From: Aselliscus stoliczkanus
Taxonomy: Eukaryota; Chordata; Mammalia; Chiroptera; Hipposideridae
Length of the DNA stretch: 64,000 nt
Direction of reading: 5' to 3'
Assembly: GCA_033961575.1 (NCBI GenBank)
Contig: CM066730.1
Coordinates: 113,976,523-114,040,522 of the forward strand
The notes below the pieces were generated by a model that saw only the letters and a program-made list of their open reading frames with translations, was not told where the DNA came from and made no database searches. This document shows positions 35,180 through 47,620 of this stretch, piece after piece. The translations under genes were made by a program, and so were the position numbers. Position 1 is the first letter of the stretch, and each line of letters begins with the position of its first letter.

Positions 35180-35700
35180 CTGTTTATGGTGCAAAAATCA
35201 AACTAAACATTTATAAAAATTTCCACAGAAGATTCAAGCTAATGAAAGCACCATTTGTGGTGTGCTAAAACATGTGCACACATAGGTATTGCCCCATTTA
35301 TCAGACATGAGAGCTAATTACCTCATACACCACTATATCTCTTCCACTCTCTGCATTTCAATTCCCAATATTAACACATAGGTGGTCAAGCTGACCATCG
35401 AATAGCCTGCATGAGCATGAATGCATTAAATAATTTAATGTTGGAAGAGTTTATTAAACTGCCACATTCTAATCAGCATGCGTACCTGCCTTCATTAATT
35501 TTGCACTGGTCCATGGTGTGTCTCTACAGCCAACACAGAGAGCACTAATGTTAATAGGAGCTCTTAACAAACAGGACCAGTTAATCAAGGAAAATTTACT
35601 ATTAACCACATGACCATGCATACTGCAATCTAATTATAATCAGATTTAACTCTCACCCTGCCACACCCGTTTAGACATCTTTCTTATTATTTGTCAATGA
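35180..35700. promoter_or_regulatory. Candidate noncoding regulatory element (homeodomain-motif rich)
   Basis: This is a repeat-free stretch dense in TAAT/ATTA cores: gagctaattacctc, aataatttaatg, attctaatcagcatgcg, ttcattaattttgc, gcactaatgttaatagg, ccagttaatcaagg and atctaattataatcag. It also has octamer-like catgcata. Such density without a repeat signature resembles developmental enhancers, but no conservation data are available here. This is an inference from motif content, and AT-rich DNA gives many such motifs by chance. Confidence 0.3.
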
Positions 35701-37519
35701 AACTGCAGAAAATAGGGTATCATTATTTCATTAGCATGAGAGAAATATTAGCATCTGCCCATGATTGAGAACATGAGAGAATTTTCTGCTTGCTACTGTC
35801 CCTTGTTGGACATTTTTTGTAAGTTTTAAAGATCACTGCGAAGAGAGCCCTAATTCTGTCCCCTAAATATTTGTAATTCTCTGAAAATAATTGATTACAA
35901 AGAGAGAGTTTTTCTGAGTAAATACGCATACTCTGAATTGTTTCAGGTGAAATTCAGCATGAGGCAAGGTACAGTTATTGCTGTGTAAATGGTGTGGATA
36001 TAATCTAGATCATTTAGTTTGACTATTTAACAAAATAATTGGAGATATTAATGTTAAATCTGATAAGATTGGAGGCCCATCATTGAATCAAATTTGGCTG
36101 CGTTAATACCAGTGAACTGGAGAAACATTTACCATGACTTCCTGTTTTGCATGTTTAGAAGACGTATATAAAAGGGAAAAGAAAATGTGACCAGGTTGTT
36201 TTTTTTTCCAAGTTGTCATGATATCTATTCTATTCCTTCGTGTCACACAAGCTTGTGTGTATTTACAGTAGATTTCTTGGTTTAGTGATTATGCCATTTG
36301 CAATGAAGAAGTGTGACTTTCTCAATCGGAGTAAGAAGGAGAACTTTGAGAATTTAGAAATGTCAATGACAGTATTTATGAAATATCAAGAAGACAAGTT
36401 ACAACACTTTTGTCAGTATTTTGTTTTATGATCACCTTGCTCCTTGGAATATTAGCCCACATTGAAGGAACTAAAGAAATAGCTCAGTGATATGCTAAGA
36501 ATTTCAGTTTGATGACTCAAAGGACATTTAAAATTCTTTCTTGAGAGACTCTAATGATCATGTTTTAGATATTTCTTCCTATTTGGGCTGATAAAGACTA
36601 TCTCCCTATAGTATATTTTATTTTATTTTAAGTCAAATTATCTTGTTTTAAAGATACAGACAATTCCATGTTGGTCAGCTAGGAGTCAGATGAACTATAT
36701 ATTTATATGGAGTGGGTTTGGGCAGGGTATACCATTTTATTTTGCATTGTAGGACCATAGTTTCACATCTGTATTATATTTTTTTTCTTGTGACTCATGG
36801 GTTTATAAGTGATTGTTACAGTTTTTCTTGTTACAGCAATAGTAGCTAAGTTTTATTGCCACATTATGTAGTGATCTTACCTGTTGAAATACCAGAATAT
36901 CAAATATAGAATTGACTTTATAGCATTCTGTTTACAGAAGAATGGTCCATAAAGAGACTCCAACTAGAAAGTAGCTTTGAAAGAACATTTAAAATGTGAT
37001 GTACTATATAAAATTCAACACATGCAAGTTACCATGAATCTGTCCATTCCTTGAGGTGATGGTGAATTCCATAATACCACTCTCAGTATCAAACAGACCA
37101 GGGTTAGAACTGTATACATAGCTGTATATGCTGCAGACCACTGGAAGGAAATAAGAGAGGGAGATTGAAGGACTCATGTCACTCTTTTCTGAAGACTCTG
37201 GTTAAAGAAAGAGAGATTGAGGAACAATATTTGTCTTTTCCTATCATCGTTCCTAAGAAATTATAGAGTAATACCATATTTAATGGGAGAAAAATTATTT
37301 TGAATTTAACCATGAAAAATATTATCTGACTTGAATGGTATAATGTTTTTCAAAATGGCTAACAAAGTGTATAGATAATGCTTTCAGAAACTAGTATCTT
37401 ATATGTAGGATACGTTTGCTTTGTTTTACTTACATGTTGTCATCTTGATGTTTTGACAGTCTTGTCTGCACACATGGTTGTCTAAGCAAGTTGTAAGGTT
37501 AGGTGGAAAAGTGGTCAAG

Positions 37520-37615
37520 GGTTTGGGAGCTCTGAGCTTTGTTTCCAACTCTGCTTTGTTCCTTCATCTGTAAAGAGGGAGTTAGATTAGCTAATTTCTA
37601 ATGATTTTCAAATAC
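37520..37615 (+). mobile_element. Possible MIR fragment
   Basis: gtttccaactctgctttg followed by ccttcatctgtaaagaggg fits the middle of MIR. It is short and diverged. Confidence 0.5.
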
Positions 37616-38130
37616 GTTGATTATAAGTATATGAAGAATAGAATCTCAGAGACAATGAGAACATAATATTCCCTTCAAAATTTCGGGACCTTCAATGAGC
37701 AGTCTGGAGAATATTAAATGATGGCTTCCTTTTTGTTTTGTTTTGTCTTTAATTTCATGTTTATAAATAAGGGCATTCAATTTTAGGTCCCTTGATTTCT
37801 TCTACTCCTTGCAAAATGTACAAACTCCACACTGAGGGATGATAATGCAATAGTACTCTATATGACTCATAAATATAATTTAGTTTGGAAATGTCATATG
37901 ATAATCACACATAAAGCCCTATTCATCAAAGACCTGAGCTGTCAGATCATGATGGTGCTTTGATTATTTTACACATGATTTACACAGGGAAGAGTCAAAA
38001 GGCACATTCCACACACAATTTAAGGGGGGAAAAAGGTGCTCAGTGGAGGGTTTAGCCTGTTCATAAATGAGGTTAATTTTAAAAATGTAAAAAGATAGAT
38101 ATGTTAAATTGGCTAGGCAATTTAATAAAT

Positions 38131-38206
38131 GTACTATATATTATATATATACACGTATATGTATATATATATATATATATATATAATTATACATACACAC
38201 ACACAC
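38131..38206. repeat. (TA)n/(CA)n microsatellite
   Basis: TA runs at 38136-38184 are followed by acatacacacacacac. Confidence 0.9.
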
Positions 38207-39517
38207 TGCCACTGAACATGAGAGGAAATATTCTGATGTTATGTAAGTGCAGGAAGTATAAATAAAATAAAATAAACAGCATTCACCCTGAGTAGTGGTG
38301 TTTTCTAGAGTCACAGAAAGTGCTCAGTAACTAAGATTATACAACTAAAGTGGTGTGATATTTGCTTTAGTAACTCCAGATGGTTGGAGCCAGGGGCCAG
38401 GAAAGGAGAGGATGTGGAATGAGGAGGTCTTGTGGTGAGCTTGATGCAAAGTATACAGCCTCATTCACCATCCAGGGAAGGTAAATGCCAACAAGAAAAC
38501 ACTAAAAGCACCCACTTGTGAATGTACAAGCATATGAGTATACGCTCAGCGCACATGCAGATATGCACATACACACACAACACTGCTAAGTCAGTAATTG
38601 GTGTTTTCCTGGGGGAAGCAAACTGGGAGAGTGAAGAAACACAATGAAATAAATTTTTGATCTGCTGCATCTATGTGTGTTTACGGTTATAGCCCAATAT
38701 GCCATTGGCAATCCTTTTGAGACATAGGTAAGAAAAAGGAGAGTGTGCTAGAAAGAATTTAAAATGGAAAGGGAAATCTTGAAACCCAGGAATAAGAACT
38801 GAAAAACCACTTTCCATTTTTTTAGTCATTTTCCTTGCATCTTCTTTTCCTTTCTCAGTTACCTTAACTTTTATGGTCTTTCTCTAAGGAATAGACATGC
38901 AGTTTCAGGTGGAGCCCAGAATTGCATTTGTCTTTGTGTTACACTGCTATGGTAATGCAACATTCAATACAGGTAACTATTCCAACAGTTGTCCAGTTAT
39001 TCAGGACACTTCTGGCCCCTAATAGGAGATGAACTGTGACATGAGATTTACTTTGCAAAGGGGTAGCTTAAAAATTCTACTGCAAATCTACTATAAAGAT
39101 CCCACACACAATATTTTTTTATTATACTCATGTTACTGCCATTAGAAGAACCAAGATTAGAAAACATTCATGCAGGATGTGGGATAAGATTGAGCATTTT
39201 GCTCAAAATATATAACAAATTTGACTCCAAAAAAATTCCAAAATCACTGAATAAATTTTACTAACTGTTCTAATATGAACTTACATGATATGATATAATG
39301 CCACTGTAATTAATTGTTAAATTTAGTGTTAGTTAAAATTTCACTGCATTTGAAAACAATTTGTAGGCCTAGATTTTCTCACATAGCTAAATGTCACCTG
39401 TGCATAATGACTGCTGAGAACTCACAACAAGTTGTGAATCCTCAATTACTTTTAGCCAAATAATTTCAAAAACAAACTTACCAATATTTTTTGGAAAAAA
39501 AATTATACCAATATAAG

Positions 39518-39529
39518 ATTTAATGTGGG
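39518..39529. repeat. Left TSD of SINE
   Basis: atttaatgtggg, repeated exactly at 39696-39707. Confidence 0.85.
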
Positions 39530-39695
39530 ACCAGCCGAATGGCTCAGTTGGTTAAGAGCTCACTCAAGAGTGCGAGCTCCAAGCAACAGGGTTACTGGTT
39601 CAATTCCCAGCCTGAGCTGAGCTGCCACTGAGCTGTCAACAGGTGGCAGGATGGCTCAGCTAAAAAAAAAAACCAAAAAAAAACAAAAAAAAAAC
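39530..39695 (+). mobile_element. tRNA-derived SINE, second head type
   Basis: It starts accagccgaatggctcag, continues with ttggttaagagctc, carries a B-box-like ggttcaattccc, then a short body (tgagctgagctgccactg, ggtggcaggatggctcag) and an A-rich tail interrupted by C. It is bounded by an exact 12-bp duplication. The head is of the GGCTCAGTTGGTTAAG type, matching the heads of the dimeric SINEs at 1.1 and 52.8 kb rather than the GGCCGAGTGG type. Confidence 0.88.
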
Positions 39696-39707
39696 ATTTA
39701 ATGTGGG
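39696..39707. repeat. Right TSD of SINE
   Basis: Exact copy of 39518-39529. Confidence 0.85.
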
Positions 39708-42245
39708 TCATGGGTATATATTTTAAGAGTTTATGTCTGAAAAAATAACTGGATAAAGAGTCAACTATTTTAAAGCAACTTCATTGAAGGTACTGGTAGT
39801 TTAAGTGACTATTTCTAGAATTCTCTGAAGGCAACAAAGCTGCATTCTTTACTCTTAAGCACTCTCAATTGAAGAGTATCAAGCTAGTCTTGAATATCTG
39901 CAGGAATGTGGTTGATTATACCAAGGCTTTGCAGCAGGCTGCCTCTCCCTGCTGGCTTGATACAGCTCAGGGACATGCAGCACTACTTGGAACAGGCTGT
40001 TAACTATAATAATACCCTAGATGTGGGCCCACTTTGCCTTTCTAGACTCTTCACATGAGCTTTTGTAACCTTGCTCTATTTCACATAAAACCATAGAGTT
40101 TGTCTCATACACTCTTAGTCTTGAAGGAAATGTCTTCCTCTCAGGATGCCCTGGGCTGTGCATATTGGTCCCGTTAAGAAGATATTTTCCAAGTCAACAT
40201 TAGACAATTTCCTGGAGGAATCCTCCCCTGGCAGGAGTTTTTTTCTTTTATTTTGGATTTCATTTTTACCTTAAAAATCTAGGATAACTTAAAGAGTTGG
40301 CTAATGTTTATTTACATTGAACTAGCAAAAAAAAGGAAAATTATGGTCCTGAGCCACAAGCATAGAATTCACCTTGATCCTGAGAAAGAAAATTAAATAA
40401 GGCTGGTATTTTTAATTTTTTTTAAACACTTACTCTGAATAACCACACAGTTGGCTATTGTCAAAACAGGCTTGCACTGAAATGTGTTCTGTGCTGGGAT
40501 GGAACTTTTTTCTGAATTGTACCACTGGATCGTTGTAATTAACATTACTGCATTTTAGAAGGATGCAGCACTATCTCAATTTTCTCCCCTGACCCTCATC
40601 CTTCCCCTAGCTCCTTTGTCTCCTTTTCAATTTTGCCTTCTACTTGGACTTGCTTTTAGGCAGATTTCTAATCAAAATCTGTGTATCTCTCTCTGGGTCT
40701 AGTTTCTTCTGGAAAAGATGCATTCTTATAAAAATCATGATAGTTTGACAAGCTGAGGGCAATTACCTGATCAATATCAGTCAGAATGAGAAACCCATGA
40801 TGGATGCCCCTTTGGATTGAAAGAAAGGCAGCAAAGATATATTAAATTAAGCTAGTCTCATTTGGCCCATCACCAGAAGATACTGAAGCAAGGTAATTTG
40901 ACCTTTAAAAAAATCAAGAGACCGTCTGCCTCACCCAGCTATGAAGAAAGTTCTCAGACAAGGTAATTAGAAAATTTCAATAATTGCTGGCTTTGCAATA
41001 AAGGATTTTTTAAGTCTTTTTGGAGATGGAACTGAAAATTAAGGAAAATTAGTGAGCCCATTTCCACAGTTCTTAGAGAGTAAGTGGGGATATTCCATGA
41101 GGCAAGGTGGGCCATAAGACAAAATAGGAAACAAGTTATTGCCATTCTTCAGACACGTAAGTCTTAACCTACCCTTATCAACTTTGCCCATTAGTAATGT
41201 TTTAATTATACTTTTAGTTTGATACTTTTTCTAAAGCCAAATAGTAAATCTCTTTAGACTGTGTTGTCATTGGCTGTTAACATAGCTAACAAGGCAATAG
41301 ATCTCAGATACTTAGCCATCAGTACCTTTCATTGGCTCATATGATCACAGTCAACAACTGCACACTCAGAGGAATTAATATCTGCTCAATCTAAACATCA
41401 CTATGGAAACATCACTATACCCAGTAACTATATACAACATGTTTAATGATTGTGCAGTTATAGAAATAATTTTAAAATATATTTAAATCATCTCCTTTCC
41501 CCTGTAAAAATAACTGAAGGCATTTTTCTAGACTCTTTCCTCTTCCTCTGATCTGAAGATCCTGAAAATCATAATTAAAACACACCAGGATGGAACATTT
41601 TGGGGACCTGGTATGAGAAACTCTACATATATAGAAATCCAGAGTCAGAGAGACCCTTAAGAAGTTGTCTTTCTATTTAGTGTTCTAAAACTTTAGATGC
41701 ATGAAATTACAGCATAATTATTAGACTGGATTCCAGCATAATCCAGTATGCCTGAGGAGTGTCCAGGGATTTTCACAAGCGTCCCAATGATACTACGTTG
41801 GTGGTCCATGGGCACATATTAAGAAACACTACATCTGGTCCTTCTTTGTGTTAGCCTTCCAGCAGGGAAAGTATACCAGTTTAAGGTGATGAAAATCAAT
41901 CACTTTTTGCCAAGGGTACCATGGAAATGGACTGAGACTCATTCAATCAAATAACACAGTCCAAGGCTTTGATGTTTTGTCACTAGCCTCTTATGAACGG
42001 CCACTTCTCTTCCTCTAGCTGGAATCCCTTTGTTTTATTTCAGTCCATTTTGCTTAAATGAATTCTACTAGCAAAAGTGTTCCTAGGGATAATCCTGAAT
42101 TATTTCATCTTTTTACCATCAAATATGTGCTCCACCTATATTACATATTATCCCAGGCTTCCCGTACCCTCCAAAGTAGAGGGTACTTTCTTACCGGGAA
42201 GAAGAGAAATTTGTCAATTCATTCATTTCATTCTGAGTAAAAGTC
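39708..42245. other. Unannotated unique sequence
   Basis: No gene or clear repeat is recognised. Short frames lack motifs. Confidence 0.5.
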
Positions 42246-42715
42246 AAAGCCTTGTGATGTCATCACCTCTCTTTTGCCTCTTGCTCCCTCAAGCCAGCCA
42301 CACTGGCCTCCTTGTTATTCTTCAGACATGCCAGGCACACTCTCACTTTAGGGCCTTTATTTCGGCTGTTTTCTTGGTTTTAAGTATTTGCTTAAATTCC
42401 ACCTTCTCCCTGAGGCTTCTCACCACCTTATTTAACACTGAAATCCGACCTCTGCCTTTTTACTTATCCACCATCACATGATCTAAACATATATATTGGG
42501 TTTTTTTCCACCCTCCCATGGCTCTTATTTCCTTCTAATACACTATTTAATTTACTTAAAAATATCCTTGTTTATTTTTTGTTACCCCCATCAGATGATA
42601 AACTCCATGAAGTCTGACATTTACTTTTTTAAGCTGATGCATAACAGGTGACTAGAACAGTGCCTAGCACATAATAAATGCTCAATAAATTTTTGTTGGA
42701 TGAAAGAATAAATGC
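42246..42715 (+). mobile_element. L2 LINE 3' end
   Basis: It is collinear with the L2 3' region: cttaaattccaccttctcc, ctgaggcttctcaccacc, gataaactccatgaagtctg, gaacagtgcctagcacataa and aaatgctcaataaattttt, ending in a gaatgaatg-like tail. Ancient and inactive. The 134-codon plus-strand frame at 42077-42481 overlaps it and is not a gene. Confidence 0.85.
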
Positions 42716-43504
42716 TAATTACCTATGATAGTTCCCTTTCCCCAGGCATTTGCATCAAAATCTAAAACAGGCTAGAGGAGGCAATAGTCAAAAAGGGTGG
42801 AAATTCAAGTATCATGTGGATTCACATAAATTCACATACGATTCAGAAAATGTTTGGATAGTTGGTTTTCTAGGTGGGTCTTAAATTATACTACAAAGAT
42901 TACCAACTTCTCAGCCTACTTCTCCAGCCAGCTGTTTCAAACTCTTTAACATGAATATTGATTGCTGCTATAACTGAGGGCTGAGTAATCAGCAAAAGTA
43001 GCAAACTACAGGGAAAAAGTTGAGTGAGAGCTAATTAGTGTTATCCAAATTGTATTGAAAATATTGTTAGTGACTTGATGATGCCTTGGCATTTGGACAC
43101 AACTCTATTGGAACTTATTTATTTTGCTAAATTTATAAGAATAAATAGGTACCATTATGGAAAACTAATGATGTTATGCCTCACAAACATTATGTCCCTG
43201 TTCCTTCAGGAGTACTATTAAGTATGGTGTTAGGATTCAGTGACTTGCAAGTGGCAGAGTATCCACCTCAAACTATCTTAAACAAAGACAAATAGAAAAA
43301 AGAAAGGATTATATGGTTCATGTATTTAGAAAGTCAAGAGGAAAAAAAATTAATAGTTCTCACTCAAACATTTAAAACATAAGCAAAATAAAAATACAGT
43401 ATTAACTATCTGAACATTTAAAAATAGCATAAGCCAGGGAATTATTCTAAATTTATACCCACATACTTTCATCAGTTTCGTAGCCATAATCTATCTTTGC
43501 ACCA
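42716..43504. other. Unannotated unique sequence
   Basis: No gene or repeat is recognised. Confidence 0.5.
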
Positions 43505-43905
43505 TGTGATGGTTAATTTTGTGTGTCAACTTGCTGGATCCTGATTGACTACCCACATATTTTGTTAAGTCTCATCCTGGGGGTGTGTGTGCGGTATTTT
43601 GGATGAGTTGGACATTTGAATTGCTGGGCTGAGTGCAGTGATTATGGGTGGGCCTAATCCATTCTGTCGGAGGTCTGAGATTCCATCTCTCTGCCTGACT
43701 GCTTTTAACTGTTTTTAAGATGAAACATCATTCTTCTGTCCTTGGACTGACACTTCACCACTGGATATCTTGGGTCTCCAGCTTGCAAATGGCAGATGGT
43801 GGGACATCCAGCCACCAGAATCATGTGAGTCAAGACCTTATAAGAAATTTCTCTCCATATAGATGCCCATCATACTAGGCCTGTTTCTGCGTAGAATACT
43901 GAAGA
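43505..43905 (+). mobile_element. Old LTR-like interspersed repeat, family uncertain
   Basis: It begins tgtgatggttaattttgtgt, then gtcaacttgctggatcc, gtgggcctaatccattctg, ctgcctgactgctttta, ggtctccagcttgcaaatgg and ccagaatcatgtgagtcaag. This order is typical of a common ancient mammalian repeat with LTR-like features. I cannot name the family with confidence, and no internal retroviral region is attached. Confidence 0.55.
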
Positions 43906-44622
43906 ATACAAGCTGTGTTTTAAAAGAATGTATTATTTTTCAAGATGGCTGCTTTAGTTTTTACATAAATTTCCTGCAATTTTCTTCTGAGTTGCATTTT
44001 AAGGTTAATAAGTTCGAAATGTTTGACATCTTCGATTAATTTTTCTCTCTCCACCACAATATTTTGAAATGAGGAAACATTTTCTTTATAAATGTTGAGG
44101 TACCAGGTAACCTCCGAGCATATTCTGCAAAATGGAGAATACTCTCAAATCTATTTGTTCCATATTGAGATATTCAAATATTCTAGGCGAAATATTTTTA
44201 CAGGTACTGTCTTTTTGCCTCTTTTCTTTGACAAATATTTTATGTGAGACAAAGCTCTTCAAATAAGTTGTCTCTATTTATGATTTTTTGAATGCCAGAT
44301 ACAGAGCTATAAAATATTAAACCTTCACAATTTTATATGATTCCAGTGTATAATATAGATTTATCCAATTAAAAATAAAAACTTTATCTTAAGATTCTTC
44401 CCACAAATCGAGCTATTTCCAAGTACAATTATGAAATTTCAGAATTATATTTTGTGTAATATTTGAGCCATTATTCTTTGATTTGTTCAGTTCCTCCCTT
44501 GCTTTTGTAAGGATACATTTTTTTTTTACCTTATTTGCATACATCGCGTTCATAATTGCAATTTGCTAAAAGATCCAAAAGCTGAAGTCTGTAGGTACTT
44601 CATTTGTTTAATCATTTGATTC

Positions 44623-44640
44623 AAGATTTTCAACTGTTTG
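44623..44640. repeat. Left TSD of SINE
   Basis: aagattttcaactgtttg, repeated exactly at 44960-44977. Confidence 0.95.
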
Positions 44641-44959
44641 GGCCTGCTGAGTGGCACACTGGTTAAGAGCTGGTTTGGGATGCCAGCGGCCCCGGTTCGG
44701 ATCCCACATATGAGGTCCAGTGACACTGCCCTCTACAGCTAGCCACAGCTCCACCTGGAGCTGGGCTGTGCGAGCCCCGGCGATGGTGTAGGCCGCTGCC
44801 ATAGGCTGCAGTGAGTGTCCGGCAGCCAGCTAGAGCAGCCAGCAGCTGGTGTGAGCTGCTAATAGCTGCGGTGAGCTGCGACTGATCTGCCTCATACGAT
44901 TCCTCAACGCTGTTCCCCTCCCCCAATTCCCCAATAAAATCTTAAAAAAAATAAAAAGT
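44641..44959 (+). mobile_element. Long SINE with tRNA head and AATAAA-TCTT tail
   Basis: It begins ggcctgctgagtggcacact (A-box region) and has a B-box-like cggttcggatccc. A GC-rich body follows, made of agctg/cagc-rich units (44735-44890). It ends ccccaattccccaataaaat followed by cttaaaaaaa. The AATAAA plus TCTT stretch before the A tail is the hallmark of T+ SINEs, whose Pol III transcripts can be polyadenylated (known for that class; inferred here). An exact 18-bp duplication flanks it. It inserted into the already existing hAT-like pseudogene. Confidence 0.95.
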
Positions 44960-44977
44960 AAGATTTTCAACTGTTTG
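44960..44977. repeat. Right TSD of SINE
   Basis: Exact copy of 44623-44640. Confidence 0.95.
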
Positions 44978-45164
44978 TGAACAAAAAAGAACAAAAACTT
45001 GGGACCATTTATAAAAATTTACAATATCTTTATGGAACAAAAAGGCTGATTTAAAAAGCAGTGCTTCAAAAGTATAAATATTTTTAAACCCATTTGATGA
45101 TGGGTCTCAAAAAGAAAGCATTTAATATTTAACATCAGTGTCATCACATTTTGGTGTTCAGTCG

Positions 45165-45166
<2 letters not shown>

Positions 45167-45214
<48 letters not shown>
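45167..45214. repeat. (GT)n microsatellite
   Basis: About 23 uninterrupted GT units, lying inside the hAT-like pseudogene. The His-Thr repeat peptide on the minus strand is its translation and not a gene. Confidence 0.95.
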
Positions 45215-45216
<2 letters not shown>

Positions 45217-46000
45217 ACAGCTACAGCTTCTATTTTCCTTAGTGGAATACCCCAACTTTTTTGAACAAAATCATAAGTTATGTGTACATCACTATCAATT
45301 CCTAGTATATACCTGCTCCATAGACTTTTTAACTTTGTGATAATTATGTTTTTACCATGATACTATACTCCATTAAATTTATATTTTTACCACAACAAAA
45401 CAAATAATTGTGGCTTCAATGTTTTACTTTTAAATTGATTTTATGGTAGCATTCAATAATTTCAAATGTTCCTTCTTTAACAAAATAAACTTCCAAAGCT
45501 TTGCTTTGATTCCATGAATTGTATGAAAAATTGAACCATTATTAGACTAATTGATTTTCTGTCTGAAGCATCTGATGACACTGATAGGAAACTGGCATCA
45601 CTTCTTTTACCAATAAATTCAGCATGTTAACAGCTACTGCTTCACTTATCATTCACATAAAAGAAAACATGAATTGAAAATAAACACAATTAATTTAAAA
45701 TTGAAAACCTTTGATCTAAATGAAAAATCATGGTTCTCGGTGTGATTCATAAACATATATTCCTTAGCTGCATCAGTTAAATTATTATTTTGTTTTGGGG
45801 CTCAGGTTTTAAAATAACCACTAACTTTTGAAATAGACACTGATGCTTCATCAGCAGATTGATGCCCTCTGGTTTTTACATGTCAGTGACATCATTTATG
45901 GCCCCAAAGGAAACAGTGAATGTTGATAAGCATTATGGGCAAGTCAAGTGTTCAAGTCAACATGAGATATGAGAAATCAGCACTTTCATTTTTATTTACA

Positions 46001-46689
46001 TACATTGTTTAGCTCATTACAATTGAAATATTTATTTCAAAAATTAAAAAACTTTATCAAAAATTAAATAATCATTGTATGTCACTAGCAAACAATAACC
46101 AAACCTCTGTATTAAGAGTATTCACTTTATACTTTATTTGCTCTGCAGAATGGCTGCTTAGTCTCATTTTCTACATATATTTCATATATACTTAAACTAT
46201 AATTTCTTTCATTACTCATAGACCCCTGACTGGCAACCTGATGACTTTATGCATCTCACAGGCTGGAGCTGGGGCTGGGGCTCCAGTATACCAGTGGTTG
46301 ACAGAGTAGGTAGCATTATATATTTCCTCCACCAGCAGCTGAGACTAGAAGTGAGATGTGCCTAGTCACGTGCTAACGGGTCTATTGCATGCTCCTTTGA
46401 AATGAAGGCCTTAGTTACATGTTATTCGGAAAGAAGAGTAACAGAATGTTCTTGGTCATTTCTCATATTTCACCACCTGCTAAAGTGAAAACGTGATTCA
46501 CTGCACATGCTACTCATACACTACCAGACAAGACCATGCCAAGAATTGGCATTACTGGAAAGTGGAGGCCTCCCAAGCCTATTCTGGCTTATTTTATGAA
46601 ACAGTAGTCAGGGAGTCATGATAATAAACCACATGAATCATCAGCTCAGCTGGTGATCATTTGGGCCTCAGGGCAAACCAAAGTGTCTA
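46001..46689. other. Unannotated sequence
   Basis: No gene or repeat is recognised with confidence. The first part may be further decayed 5' sequence of the hAT-like copy. Confidence 0.45.
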
Positions 46690-47470
46690 GTCACCCTCAT
46701 CACAGGGAGCAAGAAGTCCAGTGTGAGGAACAAAGCTAGCCTGGGGAGTTAGTGTTCAGCAGACTGGAGGTGGGATGACAGTGAGAGAATAACAGAAGGA
46801 TAGTTACAGGCCAAGTCTCTGACAGCCTTGTAAACCATGACAAAGATTTCAGGTTTTATTTTACATAATCCAAGAAGCCTTTGGAAGGTATTGATCTGAT
46901 CAATGTTTAAAAGGTCATCTAGCTGCTGCCTGGAGATTAGACAATAGAGGATAAGAATGGAGGCAGGAAAACCTGTTAGGAACCTATTGCTGTTGTCAAG
47001 TAAAAGGTGATGGTGTTTAGGACTAGGATGGATGTGTAGATGTGAAAAATGGCCCAATTTGGGAAATATTTTAAAGGTCATTCTGACAGGGTATGTTGAT
47101 AAATTGAATGTGGGGAGTAAGAGAAAGAGGAGTCAAGGGTAAACTCAAGGTTTTAGGGTTAGCCTCTGGAAGAATGTTGGTGACATGTACAGAGATGAGG
47201 GACATTGTAGAAGAGTGGTAGGAGGGAGAACCTGAGTTCAGTCCGTTTGTTAAGTTCAGTCTGTTAAGGTTAAATTTGACATAACTATTAAACGAACATG
47301 TGTAAAATTGAGTAGGTATTTGGACATATGCATTGAACTGGTTGGGGCAAGAATATAAATGGGAAATCAGGAACATAGATATAGCATTTATGTAGGAATA
47401 GATAAGATCACTTCAAGAGGGGGTGTAGATGAAGAAGAGAATTGCAGACTGAGTCCAGAGCACTCTTGTA
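46690..47470 (+). mobile_element. Old mammalian interspersed repeat, family uncertain
   Basis: It has a familiar order of phrases: gacaaagatttcaggtttta, ctagctgctgcctggaga, aggaacctattgctgttgtc, ggtgatggtgtttaggac, gaggagtcaagggtaaact and tgtagatgaagaagagaatt. These occur together in an abundant ancient mammalian repeat. The 100-110 codon minus-strand frames inside are chance. I cannot name the family reliably. Confidence 0.55.
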
Positions 47471-47569
47471 ATTATTTGTCCAATAAATATATAGCATCCA
47501 AGAGTAATATTTTATGCAATTAATGCATTGTCATTATTACTAATTGTATCAAAATTACCACATGCTCTT

Positions 47570-47620
<51 letters not shown>

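Larger units (their letters stand above)
35701..39517. other. Mostly unannotated sequence
   Basis: No gene is recognised. It contains a possible MIR fragment near 37520-37615 (ccttcatctgtaaagaggg) and a TA/CA microsatellite at 38131-38206. Confidence 0.5.
43925..46000 (-). pseudogene. BED-finger/hAT transposase-like pseudogene
   Basis: Read on the minus strand, pieces in several frames fit the order of a BED-zinc-finger hAT-type transposase-like protein. A degraded finger region and the linker HQSADEASVSISKVSGYF are at about 45830-45900. A segment like the conserved 'A..Y..H..H..SFRS' region follows (AAKEYMFINHTENHDFSFRS, about 45720-45785). Then come SDASDRKS and KALEVYFVKEGTFEIIE (45440-45600), and ILGIDSDVHITYDFVQK (about 45260-45310), equivalent to the 'GCxAHxxHN' region. 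Near the C-terminus ILHFAEYARRLPGTS (44080-44130) matches the hAT dimerisation region. Stops and frameshifts are frequent. A SINE (44641-44959) and a (GT)n array interrupt it. It could be a hAT transposon relic or a retrocopy of a domesticated ZBED-like gene; no poly(A) tail or TIRs were identified. Confidence 0.68.

Noticed and set aside
42077..42481. 134-codon plus-strand frame
   Set aside because: It overlaps an L2 3' end in repeat orientation and has no protein family signature.
45019..45255. Frame with (His-Thr)n
   Set aside because: Translation of the (GT)n microsatellite inside a pseudogene.
46749..47376. Two minus-strand frames of 110 and 101 codons
   Set aside because: They fall in an old interspersed repeat read antisense and contain no recognised domain.
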